The translations under genes were made by a program, and so were the position numbers. From contig NZ_JAENXS010000002.1 in the NCBI RefSeq assembly GCF_016612535.1, positions 3,001,836 through 3,065,835 on the forward strand: 64,000 bases of DNA, given 5' to 3'. The DNA comes from Bradyrhizobium diazoefficiens (GTDB lineage Bacteria; Pseudomonadota; Alphaproteobacteria; Rhizobiales; Xanthobacteraceae). Shown here piece after piece: positions 18,838 through 27,952 of this stretch. Positions within the stretch are counted from its first letter, which is position 1. Each line of letters begins with the position of its first letter. The notes beneath the pieces were generated by a model. That model ran no database searches. It was not told where the DNA came from and saw only the letters and a list, made by a program, of their open reading frames with translations.

Positions 18838-20180
18838 GACGGCAGGGTCACGCATCGACCGCGACCGAAGTGGTGGTCGGCGACGGAACCGTTTTCATAG
18901 ACGACGTCACCGCGAGCGACGGTCAGCACCGGCCAGCCCTTGAGCGTCCACCCTTCATAGATGCACGTGCCCTTCCCGGCATGTTTGACCGTGCGCTGCT
19001 CATCAAGATCGACCAGCACGAGGTCGGCGTCGAATCCAACGTCGATATGGCCCTTGCGCGGCCAGAGCCCGAAGCGTCGCGCAGGATTGAAAGAGTTGAG
19101 CTCGACAAGCCGGGACAGCGACAAACCGCGCTGATGAACGCCGAAATGAAGCATCAGCGACAGCTCCCAGGGAAAGCTCACCACACCTGGGAATTCGGTC
19201 CAAAGATCTTCCAGCTTCTTGGGCAGGAATGGCACGTGGTCCGTCCCGAGGCTGTAGACTGAGCCGTTCATGACGCCGTGCCAAAGACCTTCGAGTTCGT
19301 TCCGGTCGCGCAACGGCGGCGATATCTTCGCACGCATGTCGAGATCTTCGTCGTAGCACGTGCGGGTGAGGTAGTGAGGACAGGTCTCGACCGTCACGCG
19401 CACGCCACGCGCCTGGGCCTCGGCAGCGAGCACTGGACCCATGCCGACGGAGGTGTGGACCAGATGAAGCGAACAGCCGGTCTTCTCGGCAAGGAAGAGC
19501 ATGCGCCGGATGGTTTCCACCTCGCAGAAGGCCGGACGCGATTCCGTGTATGCGCCGAGATCCTGACGCCCGGTGGCCGCGATCTCCTTTTTGATCCAGG
19601 AGGCGATCTGGGTGTTCTCGCAATGAACGTTGATCACCCCGCCGGGAACCTTCGACAAGATGCGCATCGCGGCATAGACCCAGCCGTCCGTCGCCGGCAC
19701 GATGCCGATCGGATTGTCCGGCTCGTAGCCGAAATAGCATTTGAAGGATTTGACGCCGGTCTTGGCGATGACTTCCGGGATCTCGGCGATATGTTCCTCG
19801 CGCTGGATGCCAAAATGAAAGCCGAAGTCGATGACCGAGTTTTCCTCACCGATCGCCTTGCGCTCCGCGTAGAACGGCAGATAGGACTCCTTGAGATTGC
19901 GGATATAGAGAAGCGCCGTCGTCACTCCGCCGGAGGCCGCGGCGGCCGTCTCGGTGCGCATATCCTCAGCGAAGGGAAACTTCACGCCCAGATGGCAGTG
20001 CGGGTCGATCAAGCCCGGCATCAACACCCGCCCCTCGGCGTCGATGGTGCGCTTGGCTTCCGGGAGGACTTCGTCAGCCCCAGTCAGGACGATCTTGCCG
20101 TCCTTCACCGCAACACCGCCGTGGAATTCCCCGTCGTGGCGAATCACTCGCGCGTTCTTGATGACCAGATCCGCTCTCAT
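18834..20180 (-). CDS. Hydantoinase/dihydropyrimidinase-like cyclic amidohydrolase
   Basis: A 448-residue protein from the ATG at 20180, which overlaps the previous stop as ATGA. The full binuclear-metal amidohydrolase set is visible: H61 and H63 (DPHCHLG), carbamylated-lysine candidate K147 (VKSFKCYFGY), H186 (NVHCENT), H242 (LVHTSVG) and D314 (LGTDHVPF). The family opens cyclic amides such as hydantoins, dihydropyrimidines, dihydroorotate and allantoin. The product would be an N-carbamoyl or ureido acid, a logical substrate for the isochorismatase-fold amidase of the same operon. The exact ring substrate is unknown. Confidence 0.9.
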   Translation of the reverse strand: MRADLVIKNARVIRHDGEFHGGVAVKDGKIVLTGADEVLPEAKRTIDAEGRVLMPGLIDPHCHLGVKFPFAEDMRTETAAAASGGVTTALLYIRNLKESYLPFYAERKAIGEENSVIDFGFHFGIQREEHIAEIPEVIAKTGVKSFKCYFGYEPDNPIGIVPATDGWVYAAMRILSKVPGGVINVHCENTQIASWIKKEIAATGRQDLGAYTESRPAFCEVETIRRMLFLAEKTGCSLHLVHTSVGMGPVLAAEAQARGVRVTVETCPHYLTRTCYDEDLDMRAKISPPLRDRNELEGLWHGVMNGSVYSLGTDHVPFLPKKLEDLWTEFPGVVSFPWELSLMLHFGVHQRGLSLSRLVELNSFNPARRFGLWPRKGHIDVGFDADLVLVDLDEQRTVKHAGKGTCIYEGWTLKGWPVLTVARGDVVYENGSVADHHFGRGRCVTLPS

Positions 20181-21067
20181 TGTTCTTGCTCCAGTATTGC
20201 CTCGATACGCCGGCTGATGCCGGTCCACTGGCTGCGGCCGACAGTGATCGGTGCACGGGCGCCCATGCCGCGGGCCCAGATAGCCTTCAGCCCAAGTTCG
20301 GCGGCAGCGTCCCGGTCGATCGTTCCGGGAGGCGCTGCGACGTCGACCAGCAATGCGTGTTTGGGCAGCAGAGCCAGTTGATCGCGCTCAAGCAATCGCT
20401 TTGGAACGCTGCCGATAACGATGTCCATGCGGTTCAGAATCGCAGGCAATTGTTCGAGCGTCAGCGCCTCGGCGCCTATCGCGTGGGCGGCTGCGCGCTG
20501 AACCGGGTTGCGCGCAGCAACATGAACATGAGCCCCGAGCCCGACCAGCGTCCTCGTCAGAAGCGAGCCGATGGTGCCTTGGCCAACCAGGCAAACGTTG
20601 GACTTGTGGATGGTGATCTCTGTGTTTTCGATGATTACCTTCAATACGCCCTCGACGATCGCCGGCCCGCGCAACAGCATGAGGTCGACGTCCCATTCGT
20701 ATTCGTGAAGCGCGATGCCGAGCGCCTTGCAATGGGCCTTCAGATTGTCGTCGGCCCAACCGAGGATGATGTTGCCGGGCCGCCTCATGCCGGCCAGCAT
20801 CTCGCGCGTCGGAACGATCTTTTGCGGACACTTGGGCGCGAACAGCGCGCCCTCCGCGCTGATGCCCGGAATCGGAAACAGCGCTATGTCGGCCCCCTTC
20901 AATGCATCAGCCGCGTCCGCAGCATGATAGACGCCTTCGATGCCCCCATCAGGCCAGGGAAAGCCGTAGGCTCGAACGGCAGCTCCAGCCCGCACGGCAC
21001 AGCGAGCGATCTCCTGTTCGCGCGCATCACCGGCTACGATCGCGACGACTGTATTCTGCCAACTCAT
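20177..21067 (-). CDS. Dipicolinate-synthase-subunit-A-like NAD(P)-binding protein
   Basis: A 296-residue protein. The N-terminal half (VVAIVAGDAREQEIARCAVR, then AVRAYGFPWPD) resembles the DpaA/SpoVFA N-domain. The C-terminal half carries a Rossmann motif NVCLVGQGTIGSLLTRTLVG and a dehydrogenase-like VIGSVPKRLLERDQ and LLVDVAAPPGTID. In sporulating Firmicutes the homologue makes dipicolinate; this organism does not sporulate and no B subunit lies alongside. The role is therefore probably reduction or oxidation of a cyclic or open-chain imino acid. ATGA overlaps occur on both sides. Confidence 0.8.
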   Translation of the reverse strand: MSWQNTVVAIVAGDAREQEIARCAVRAGAAVRAYGFPWPDGGIEGVYHAADAADALKGADIALFPIPGISAEGALFAPKCPQKIVPTREMLAGMRRPGNIILGWADDNLKAHCKALGIALHEYEWDVDLMLLRGPAIVEGVLKVIIENTEITIHKSNVCLVGQGTIGSLLTRTLVGLGAHVHVAARNPVQRAAAHAIGAEALTLEQLPAILNRMDIVIGSVPKRLLERDQLALLPKHALLVDVAAPPGTIDRDAAAELGLKAIWARGMGARAPITVGRSQWTGISRRIEAILEQEQ

Positions 21068-22152
21068 GGGGCCCTTACCTTCTCAATGAGCTGATCCCTG
21101 GACATGCCGGCGACGCCCATTGCATCTGCAGTCCGCCCGCCGATCCGATAGTCGGTTCCGACCGCGGCCTGCGCAAGGCGAAAGAGCGACGTCGCGACGG
21201 GCACGTTGACATCGGCGATCCGCGCAAACTCCAGGAAGGGGAGCAGGCCGTGACCGAAATCCTCTTTGTAGTAGCGATACTCGAGCGAATCCGGTCCCTT
21301 GATACGGCGATTGGCCTCGCCGCCCGCGATTGCCGCACGGTAGTCGGTAACGTCAACCACGTCGGCTTCCACCGTGCCGAGCAGCTTCATCTCTTCAATC
21401 AAGTTCGGCAATTCATGCCCGAACGCCCGAGCGACCGCCACGCGCTCATCGTCCAATTGCCGCATGACGCGAGCGACCCCGGGCGTCATGGCATCGACGT
21501 AGAAGGTAAAGTTGCCGCCGGTCGCCTCGACCCAGGCGGCTCCCAGCACCGCGCCGGGCGGATGCAGGACCATGTTCACGTTGGAGAGGTCGGAGGCGAT
21601 GACGTCCCGAACGGGCGTGACACCCGGATACAATTTCGCAGCAACCTCCAGCGCCTCCGCTCCTCCCTTGAGAGCGGCAGCCTTCAGTTGCTTGGCCCGG
21701 CCGCTGATCGTGACACCGTCCGGACGATATTTGCGCGCGACGTATGTCAGCGTCGAGAACTCAACCACCGGAGGCACGGCCCGCCCGGAGCGCGAATAGG
21801 CCTCGGCGAATTCCAGCGCTCCTCCGGTGTGACCGGGGTTAAGAACGACCGGTTTGCTCCACGGCCAGCCGGCCGCGGCAAGTGCACTGGCTATGGCCGA
21901 GTGCGAAAAAGTCGGCAGCACGACGACCGCGACGTCGACTCCGAAGATCGCCGACTTGAGATCTGTCGTGATCAGCGTAGGCTTCGCCACTCCTTCGCCG
22001 AGCTTACCATCGAATGCAACGCCGCCGAGCTTGATGTGCGGCTCGAGCGTTTCCGCCGAACGCGCCCAGAAATGAACGGAGTGACCCGCGAGAACCAATT
22101 CTGCGACCGAGGCCGCGCCCCCCGCTCCTCCTCCAAGTACTGCAACCTTCAT
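21064..22152 (-). CDS. Octopine/nopaline (opine) dehydrogenase-family protein
   Basis: A 362-residue protein. The N-terminal NAD(P) motif is VAVLGGGAGGAASVAELVLA. A family-typical segment PGHTGGALEFAE and the C-terminal opine-dehydrogenase domain with LSNVNMVLHPPGAVLGA (the His-containing catalytic stretch) follow. Members reductively condense amino and keto acids, or cleave opines in reverse. It is the first gene of the six-gene operon, 51 bases downstream of operator site C. In a catabolic setting the oxidative direction is more likely (inference). Confidence 0.88.
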   Translation of the reverse strand: MKVAVLGGGAGGAASVAELVLAGHSVHFWARSAETLEPHIKLGGVAFDGKLGEGVAKPTLITTDLKSAIFGVDVAVVVLPTFSHSAIASALAAAGWPWSKPVVLNPGHTGGALEFAEAYSRSGRAVPPVVEFSTLTYVARKYRPDGVTISGRAKQLKAAALKGGAEALEVAAKLYPGVTPVRDVIASDLSNVNMVLHPPGAVLGAAWVEATGGNFTFYVDAMTPGVARVMRQLDDERVAVARAFGHELPNLIEEMKLLGTVEADVVDVTDYRAAIAGGEANRRIKGPDSLEYRYYKEDFGHGLLPFLEFARIADVNVPVATSLFRLAQAAVGTDYRIGGRTADAMGVAGMSRDQLIEKVRAP

Positions 22153-22202
22153 TCTGCTCTCCGCAGATCGAAGCGCAAATCGCGCCCGACGAGACCCCTA
22201 TA

Positions 22203-22225
22203 TTTGATCACAGCTTATGATCACA
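22203..22225 (-). promoter_or_regulatory. Putative GntR operator, site C
   Basis: TGATC at 22205 and at 22218, the second within TATGATCACA. It lies directly upstream of the six-gene operon. Confidence 0.75.
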
Positions 22226-22288
22226 ACTGTGATTGTCAAGCGAGAGAATTGCTGACGGCGCATGCAAACCACTCCATAGTTCGACGGG

Positions 22289-23554
22289 CTACGTTGCCAG
22301 TCGGAGCCACTCCGCGATGCTGGGCCCAAATTCGCCGGCAAGGCATTCAGCAACCGTCTCCGCTGTTGCGGCCGACAGGGTCCAGCCCAGGTGGCCATGA
22401 CCGGTGTTGTAGAAGACGCCCGGAATCCTGCCCTTGCCGACCCGCGGCATCATGTTCGGCATCATCGGGCGCAGCCCGGCCCAGGGCACGACGCGGTTGG
22501 TGTCGACAGAGGGGAACAGCGCTCGCGTCCAGTCAACCAGCGGCTTGATGCGGTCCTGGCGTATGTCGCGGTTTACGCCGTTGAACTCTGCCGTTCCGGC
22601 GACGCGAAAGCGCGCAGCACCCAACCGGCTGGTAACGATCTTGGCGCCATCATCGAGCAGGCTGACCCAGGGCGCCCCTTTCTGGCTCCGCTCGTCGTCG
22701 AGGTGCACGGTGATCGAATAGCCCTTTACAGGGTAGATGTTCAACCGATCGCCCAGCATCGCCGCGAGATCGCGGCTTGCGGAACCGGCGCATATCACGA
22801 CACTGTCTGCATCAATCTCGTCGACATGCGCACCGCCTGTAGGCGCATCACGCAAATATTGGATGCGGAGAATGTCGTCGCGAGCGATCCGCCTCACGGT
22901 GGCGTCAAAGACGAAGCGCACGCCACGCCGCTCGCATGCCTTGGCGAGACCGCAAACGAACTTGTGGATGTCGCCGGTGGAATCCGACGGGGTATAGAAG
23001 CCTCCGAAGAAATCGCCATGCAGCGTCGGCTCGATCGACTTCACCTCTGTGGCCGTCACTGGACGACGGTCCAGCCCCCCTTCCACGAGCATGGCATTGA
23101 CCTTCAGCGCGTGTTGGAAACTCTGCTTGTCCCGATAGAAGTGAAGGATGCCGCGACGCTCGTGGTCGAATTCGATGCCTTCGCGCTCGGCAATGGCGAA
23201 GAGATGCTTGCGCGCGGCGATGGCGAGCCGTGTGGTCTCAATTGTGTTGTCGCGATAGTTCTTGATGTTGAAGATGAATTCGCCAAGCCAGGCATATTTG
23301 TGCCAGCTCGGCGCCGGATTCATGAGGAGCGGTGCATCGCGCCTCAACATCCACTTCACCCCCTTGATGATGGTCGACCAGCTATTCCAGACCTCCGCAT
23401 TGCTTGCGGAAAGCTGGCCGCCATTGGCGAACGAAGTCTCCATGGCCGCATAACGCTGACGCTCGATCACCGTGACGGAATAGCCGCGGTTGAGAAGGGC
23501 ATAGGCGGTGGTGACGCCGGTGATACCGGCGCCGACGACGACAACATGTGGCAT
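22289..23554 (-). CDS. DadA-like FAD-dependent D-amino-acid dehydrogenase/oxidase
   Basis: A 421-residue protein from the ATG at 23554 with a GGAG ribosome site. The FAD motif HVVVVGAGITGVTTAYALLN is at 3-22, followed by METSFANGGQLSASNAEVWNSW, a hallmark of the DadA subgroup. The C-terminal flavin segment is GHGHLGWTLSAATAETVA. It oxidises an amino acid (D-amino acid, glycine or N-methylglycine-like) to the keto acid or imine. A tandem glycine riboswitch lies in its 5' leader, so its substrate or product probably connects to glycine. The promoter may be local or shared with the enolase-M24-amidohydrolase genes upstream. Confidence 0.9.
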   Translation of the reverse strand: MPHVVVVGAGITGVTTAYALLNRGYSVTVIERQRYAAMETSFANGGQLSASNAEVWNSWSTIIKGVKWMLRRDAPLLMNPAPSWHKYAWLGEFIFNIKNYRDNTIETTRLAIAARKHLFAIAEREGIEFDHERRGILHFYRDKQSFQHALKVNAMLVEGGLDRRPVTATEVKSIEPTLHGDFFGGFYTPSDSTGDIHKFVCGLAKACERRGVRFVFDATVRRIARDDILRIQYLRDAPTGGAHVDEIDADSVVICAGSASRDLAAMLGDRLNIYPVKGYSITVHLDDERSQKGAPWVSLLDDGAKIVTSRLGAARFRVAGTAEFNGVNRDIRQDRIKPLVDWTRALFPSVDTNRVVPWAGLRPMMPNMMPRVGKGRIPGVFYNTGHGHLGWTLSAATAETVAECLAGEFGPSIAEWLRLAT

Positions 23555-23617
23555 TTCGTTCTCCGCGATCAAAGTTGGGAAGCGGGCCGAGGCCCGCGGC
23601 TGTCCCCAATCTGTCGC

Positions 23618-23795
23618 TGTACCTGAGAGATTGACCGCGACGGCTCGGCCGGCACGGCGGTCCCCTTCGGTGGGCACTCGAAGTGCCACTCTCCAGATCG
23701 TTCAGCTGCATGGTCACTTTTGCCTGAGAGTTTCCTGGGGGTTGCTCCTTCGGCGCCGGCCAACACCGTCACGACGGCGACCGATCTCTCCCATG
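23618..23795 (-). promoter_or_regulatory. Tandem glycine riboswitch upstream of the dadA-like gene
   Basis: Read on the minus strand there are two consecutive aptamers. The first runs from GGGAGAGATC through GCCGAAGGAGCAACC to AAACTCTCAGGCAAAA. The second runs from GGAGAGTGGC through CCGAAGGGG to AATCTCTCAGGTAC. These are the conserved cores of the gcvT-type glycine aptamer in the usual two-aptamer arrangement. It lies between the amidohydrolase stop and the dadA-like start. In this class glycine binding usually turns expression on. Confidence 0.93.
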
Positions 23796-23854
23796 CAGCC
23801 TGTTGAACGCGATAGGTTCTTCTCTCTTGTGCCTCCGCAACTGGAGCCGGCCGG

Positions 23855-25294
23855 TCAATTGCCGACGTCGTAAAGCGTCGTGGTCGTCTCGACGGCTTCG
23901 TCATGCAAACCAGCGCGCTCGACCGCCGCCGCGGCGAGTTGCCGGGCTTTGCGCCGAATCTGCGCCTCGTCGACTCCCTGCACCTTGCCGTCGACATATG
24001 ACGGCTTCCCGTCGACCCAGGTCTGCACGATCGAAGCGGTCGATGCGGAGAATACCAGAGCCTGCAGGGGGTCGTAGAACGGCGTCCATTCGACGTGGTC
24101 CAGGTCGAAGAGGACGAAATCGGCCTTCTTGCCGATTTCCAGCGAACCGATCTCGTCGTCCCACATCAACGCCTTTGCACCTTCGATGGTCGCGGCGCGC
24201 AGTGCTTGTCGTGCGGTGAAGATGTCCGGTTGCAGGCGGGCGTCCTTGAACATGCCGGCGACGAGCAGCATTTGCCGCATGAGGTTCATGTTGCCGGCGG
24301 CTGACACGCCATCGGTGCCGAGGCCGACCTTGACGCCGGCCTTCACCATCTCCGGGTATTTTCCGATCGCGGTTGCTCCCTTCCCCAGCTTGAATGACGA
24401 GCATGGGCAGAAGGCGACGCTGGCGCCACGCTCGGCGAGCAGACGGACCTCTGCGTCGGAAACGGCCGCGCCGTGGGCGATCACCAGGTTCTTTCCGATG
24501 CCCCCGGCCCGATCGATGCGGGTGATGGGCCAGCAGCCATATTTCCTCTCGCAAACCTTTGCCTCTTCGATCGAGGTCGCGAGATGATAGGTGGTGCCGA
24601 CGCCCAGCTTCTCAGCCAGTTTGACCGCTCCAACGTGGAGTTCCAGGCTGCACGGTTCCTTGCCTTCGATATTGACCCAGCAACGCGCACGGCCGTCGAG
24701 GGCGCCGTTGTAGCGGAGGACACAATCCTCGAGCACCTTGAGTGCCGCCTCGGCATTCGGGAAGAAATGATGATCCACCATTTCCTTGGTCCAGCCGCGG
24801 GGGAGCTCGGGCGGAGGATTGTCGGCGGCGTGCCGCCCGGTGATGCCGCGAATGCCGACGTTTTCCATCGCGCGAATGACGATGCCGGGATCGTATTGCG
24901 AGCCCATGTCGAGAAAACACGTGGTGCCACACCGCAGCATCTCGGTGATGCCCAGCAGCGCGCCCCAATATTCGTCCTCTTCGGTGATGTGGGCGTAAAA
25001 CGGCTTGGCCCAGTGGAACACCCAGGCGCGGGTATTGAGGTTGTCAGGAAATACCGCGCGCGACAGCGTCTCCGAAAGATGAACGTGGCTGTCAACGAAG
25101 CCCGGACAGATACCGAGCATCTTGCCATCGATCACCTTGTCGAAACCGACCTTCTTTTGCCGCGCGGCCACGTCATCGGCTGGACCGATATCCGCGATAC
25201 GGTCGTCTTCGACGACGAGGCTCGCGTTGCGCACGACCGTGTCGTTCTCGTCGACCGTGAAAACAAAGTTCAAGTCCTTGATCAGCGTGCGCAT
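23855..25294 (-). CDS. ATZ/TRZ-type amidohydrolase (deaminase/chlorohydrolase superfamily)
   Basis: A 479-residue protein. The metal site is intact: H70 and H72 (FVDSHVHLSE), His in TTYHLATS, His in VIAHGAAVSD and Asp in GLGTDGVSAAGN. The C-terminal IGSLEIGKKADFVLFDLD is the standard composite-domain return strand. Relatives hydrolytically deaminate aminated heterocycles or formimino groups (guanine, cytosine, triazines, S-adenosylhomocysteine, formimino-glutamate). It sits downstream of the M24 and enolase-like genes in one direction, with a 118-base gap to the former. Substrate unknown. Confidence 0.9.
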   Translation of the reverse strand: MRTLIKDLNFVFTVDENDTVVRNASLVVEDDRIADIGPADDVAARQKKVGFDKVIDGKMLGICPGFVDSHVHLSETLSRAVFPDNLNTRAWVFHWAKPFYAHITEEDEYWGALLGITEMLRCGTTCFLDMGSQYDPGIVIRAMENVGIRGITGRHAADNPPPELPRGWTKEMVDHHFFPNAEAALKVLEDCVLRYNGALDGRARCWVNIEGKEPCSLELHVGAVKLAEKLGVGTTYHLATSIEEAKVCERKYGCWPITRIDRAGGIGKNLVIAHGAAVSDAEVRLLAERGASVAFCPCSSFKLGKGATAIGKYPEMVKAGVKVGLGTDGVSAAGNMNLMRQMLLVAGMFKDARLQPDIFTARQALRAATIEGAKALMWDDEIGSLEIGKKADFVLFDLDHVEWTPFYDPLQALVFSASTASIVQTWVDGKPSYVDGKVQGVDEAQIRRKARQLAAAAVERAGLHDEAVETTTTLYDVGN

Positions 25295-25412
25295 GCCTTT
25301 TCACCCACTACTCTGACATCACGATCGCCCCGCCGGCGCACCGCGCCGGGAGGCCGGGCGATGTCGAGCGATCTTCAAACGAGCGAAACAGCTCGTCCCC
25401 TTGGAGCCTCCG

Positions 25413-26591
25413 TCAGGCGACGGCAGCCCTGCGCACGGCCCCGCTCCTCTTGGCCGTACCCACGGGAATCAGCCGGTCGGTGTCGGCGTAGTCGGAAAGC
25501 AGTTCCGATCCATTGGCCGTCACCAGCAGCATATCCTTGTTCTGCATTCCGAAGCCATGGCCGGTGTCGTAGCAAAGCGGCTCGAAACCGAGCACCATGT
25601 TCTCCTCGAGCGGAGCGTCGGTGCCCGGCTTGCCCAGCACCGGCGTCAGTCCGAGATAGGGATCTTCGTGCAGGTGCAGGCCAATGCCGTGCCCCACGAA
25701 CGAGATCGGCGGCAGATCGAGCTTGGCGAGCTTCGCAATGAACGCATCGTAGATATTACGACAGCTCGCACCCGGCTTCACTTTCTCCATGATCTCGTAT
25801 TTGCATTCGACCAGATGCGCCCAGATCTTCTCGGCCATGGGCGGCGCCTCGCCGACGATCGCCGTACGGCAGACGCCGGCCTGATACCCATCGATCACGG
25901 AAAAGATCTCCACCCGGCAGACGTCCCCACGCTTCAAGATGCGCTCCGACGGGCCGACGTTCGGCAAGACGCTGCGCTCGCCGGTCGCCACGATCATCAG
26001 CTTGAAGTGATCGGCGCCCAGAGTATAGACATTGCGCGTCAAGTGGCCGGCGATGTCCATTTCGGAATTGCCCTCGTCGACCACGGCGAGCGTGTCGGTG
26101 ATGGCCTGGTCGGCAATGCGGGAAAGCCTGCGCAAGAGCGCAATCTCCTCCGAAGTCTTGATCTGACGGAGCCGCGCCAGGATCGGCTCGGCGCGCTCGA
26201 ACTTCGCGGCCGGCATGGCCGCGAGCAAACGGGCAAAATCACCCGCCGGCAGGTAATCCATTTCGAGTCCAATGCGACCGTGAGCAAGTCCGAGCCCCGC
26301 GAGCTGGTCGGCGAGCACAAGCATGGGATCGTCCGAGAATTCCGCCCAAATGCGCGTAGGCACGCCCGGCTGGCGACGTTTGATCGTCGATGCTTCCATA
26401 TCGACGCCGAACAATGCCGTGCGGCCGTCGGCAGTGACGATGGTCATCGCATGGCGGTGACGGATGAGCGGTTGCGAGGGGACCACGAACCCCGCAGTGT
26501 ACGAGAAATTTTCGGGCGACGAGCAGATGATGGCATCCAGCTCATGCTGAGACATTGACTTGACTTGTTTCGCGACGATTTCCGCCCGCAT
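25413..26591 (-). CDS. M24-family (creatinase/ectoine-hydrolase-like) protein lacking metal ligands
   Basis: A 392-residue protein with the creatinase-N domain (1-135) and the pita-bread M24 domain (140-375). In metallopeptidases of this fold the metal ligands are Asp, Asp, His, Glu and Glu. Here the first Asp is E228 (CRVEIF), the second is G239 (GYQAGVCRT), the His is kept (VGHGIGLH, about 301), one Glu is kept (GFEPL, 337), and the last is replaced in GMQNKDML. Loss of metal ligands is seen in creatinase and ectoine hydrolase, which cleave amidino or amide C-N bonds without metal. That is a better guess than a proline peptidase. It is 36 bases downstream of the enolase gene. Confidence 0.85.
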   Translation of the reverse strand: MRAEIVAKQVKSMSQHELDAIICSSPENFSYTAGFVVPSQPLIRHRHAMTIVTADGRTALFGVDMEASTIKRRQPGVPTRIWAEFSDDPMLVLADQLAGLGLAHGRIGLEMDYLPAGDFARLLAAMPAAKFERAEPILARLRQIKTSEEIALLRRLSRIADQAITDTLAVVDEGNSEMDIAGHLTRNVYTLGADHFKLMIVATGERSVLPNVGPSERILKRGDVCRVEIFSVIDGYQAGVCRTAIVGEAPPMAEKIWAHLVECKYEIMEKVKPGASCRNIYDAFIAKLAKLDLPPISFVGHGIGLHLHEDPYLGLTPVLGKPGTDAPLEENMVLGFEPLCYDTGHGFGMQNKDMLLVTANGSELLSDYADTDRLIPVGTAKRSGAVRRAAVA

Positions 26592-26627
26592 GACTGCTCC
26601 CTCTTTATCAAATTGTTTGCTGCGTGC

Positions 26628-27788
26628 TTAGTCCCGCACGCGGTACTTTTCGATTTTCTTCTGATCGACCTCGATACCCATGCCCGGTCCGGATGGAACG
26701 ACGATTGCGCCATCCGCGACCTTCATCGGCTCGACTAGCAGGTCGTCCTTATAGTAGATGCCGGCGACCTGACCCTTCAGGAACTCCGCCGGCGTCGAAA
26801 TCGGAATGACGCAAGACAGGGTCACCGCGGGTGAAGCTGCGGCGAGCTGGACGTTGGCGAGATTCCCGATTCCGGTCTCGATCGAGCCGTTGACGTTGCA
26901 GATGATGCCGGCTGCCCGGCACACCGCGCCGACCTCCATGGCCTTGTAGAGACCACCAGCCTTGGTCGTATAGATGGAGACGATCTGGATGCCGCCGGAC
27001 CGAACGATCTGGATCGAATCGTGCGCATTCCAGGCTGACTCGTCGGCCATGACGGGCGCATCGATGCGGCGGCCAACCTCAGCAATGCGCTCGATGCCCA
27101 TGACTGGCTGCTCGACATATTTTAGCCGATCCTTCTCCATCCTGCGAACGACCTGAACGGCCTCGCCGGGCGTCTTGTAGCCTTCGTTGGCGTCAACGCA
27201 GATTTCGACGGCATTGCCGGCGACCTCGCGCACGGCACCGACCATCGCAACGTCGCGATCCGGATCGACGCCGATCTTCACCTTGATGGTCCGCACCCCC
27301 TCCTGCACGAGCTTGGCAACCTCGAGGCGGGCCTCTTCGATCGAGATCAAGCCGATGGAATGCGTCACGGGCACGCGATCGCGCGCCCTGCCGCCGAGCA
27401 GGGTACTGACGGGGATATCGAGCCAACGACCGGCAAGGTCGTAGGCGGCGAATTCGACGGCGGCCTTGGAATAGGGGTAGCCCCTGATGACGGCGTCCAT
27501 TCGCGCGTGCAGTTCGGCGATATTACCGAGCTCGACACCGACAATCGCAGGCGCCAGATAGGTGTCGATCACGACGCGCGTGATCACGGCGGATTCGCCG
27601 AAATACCGGCCGAACTCGCCACCCCAGTCCTTGAGTGCCGGCGCCTCGCCCCAACCCACGCGACCGTCGCTGTCGGTCATCTTAACGATGACATAGCGAC
27701 CGATCACCTCGGTCAGACCTGCCCATTTGTGCTCTCGCCGGGTCGGCAGTTGGACAATCAATGTTTCGACGGATTTGATCGTGGGCAA
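26628..27788 (-). CDS. Enolase-superfamily enzyme, muconate-lactonizing/epimerase subgroup
   Basis: A 386-residue protein. The MLE-subgroup acid/base and metal residues are visible: KxK in RTIKVKIG, Asp in ICVDANEGY, Glu in YVEQPV, Asp-Glu in VMADESAW, and Lys in YTTKAGG. Such enzymes abstract a proton alpha to a carboxylate, giving racemisation, epimerisation, cycloisomerisation or dehydration. Subgroup members include amino-acid-amide, dipeptide and betaine epimerases. It is the first gene after operator site D. A racemase/epimerase preparing substrate for the DadA-like enzyme would fit (inference). Confidence 0.88.
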   Translation of the reverse strand: MPTIKSVETLIVQLPTRREHKWAGLTEVIGRYVIVKMTDSDGRVGWGEAPALKDWGGEFGRYFGESAVITRVVIDTYLAPAIVGVELGNIAELHARMDAVIRGYPYSKAAVEFAAYDLAGRWLDIPVSTLLGGRARDRVPVTHSIGLISIEEARLEVAKLVQEGVRTIKVKIGVDPDRDVAMVGAVREVAGNAVEICVDANEGYKTPGEAVQVVRRMEKDRLKYVEQPVMGIERIAEVGRRIDAPVMADESAWNAHDSIQIVRSGGIQIVSIYTTKAGGLYKAMEVGAVCRAAGIICNVNGSIETGIGNLANVQLAAASPAVTLSCVIPISTPAEFLKGQVAGIYYKDDLLVEPMKVADGAIVVPSGPGMGIEVDQKKIEKYRVRD

Positions 27789-27854
27789 ATGGGCCTGCCT
27801 TATTCGTTTCAGTTTCGCACTCGGTTTGCTAGGTTAAAAGCCAAGATCATTTAT

Positions 27855-27878
27855 CGTGATCACACTTTATGATCATAA
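27855..27878 (-). promoter_or_regulatory. Putative GntR operator, site D
   Basis: Read on the minus strand, TGATC starts at 27875 and again at 27862, the same 13-base period. It lies between the divergent enolase-like gene and the small plus-strand gene at 27953 and could serve both. Confidence 0.72.
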
Positions 27879-27952
27879 TGCTGGCCGGTCAAGTGGCGCG
27901 AGGCCGCGTGGCGGTGGGCGTCGAAGGCCCTACGGGGGCGGAGGAGAAAAGA

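Noticed and set aside
20902..22548. A 548-codon plus-strand open frame antisense to the opine-dehydrogenase-like gene
   Set aside because: Arg/His-rich shadow of high-GC coding on the other strand; it crosses several real gene junctions and operator C.
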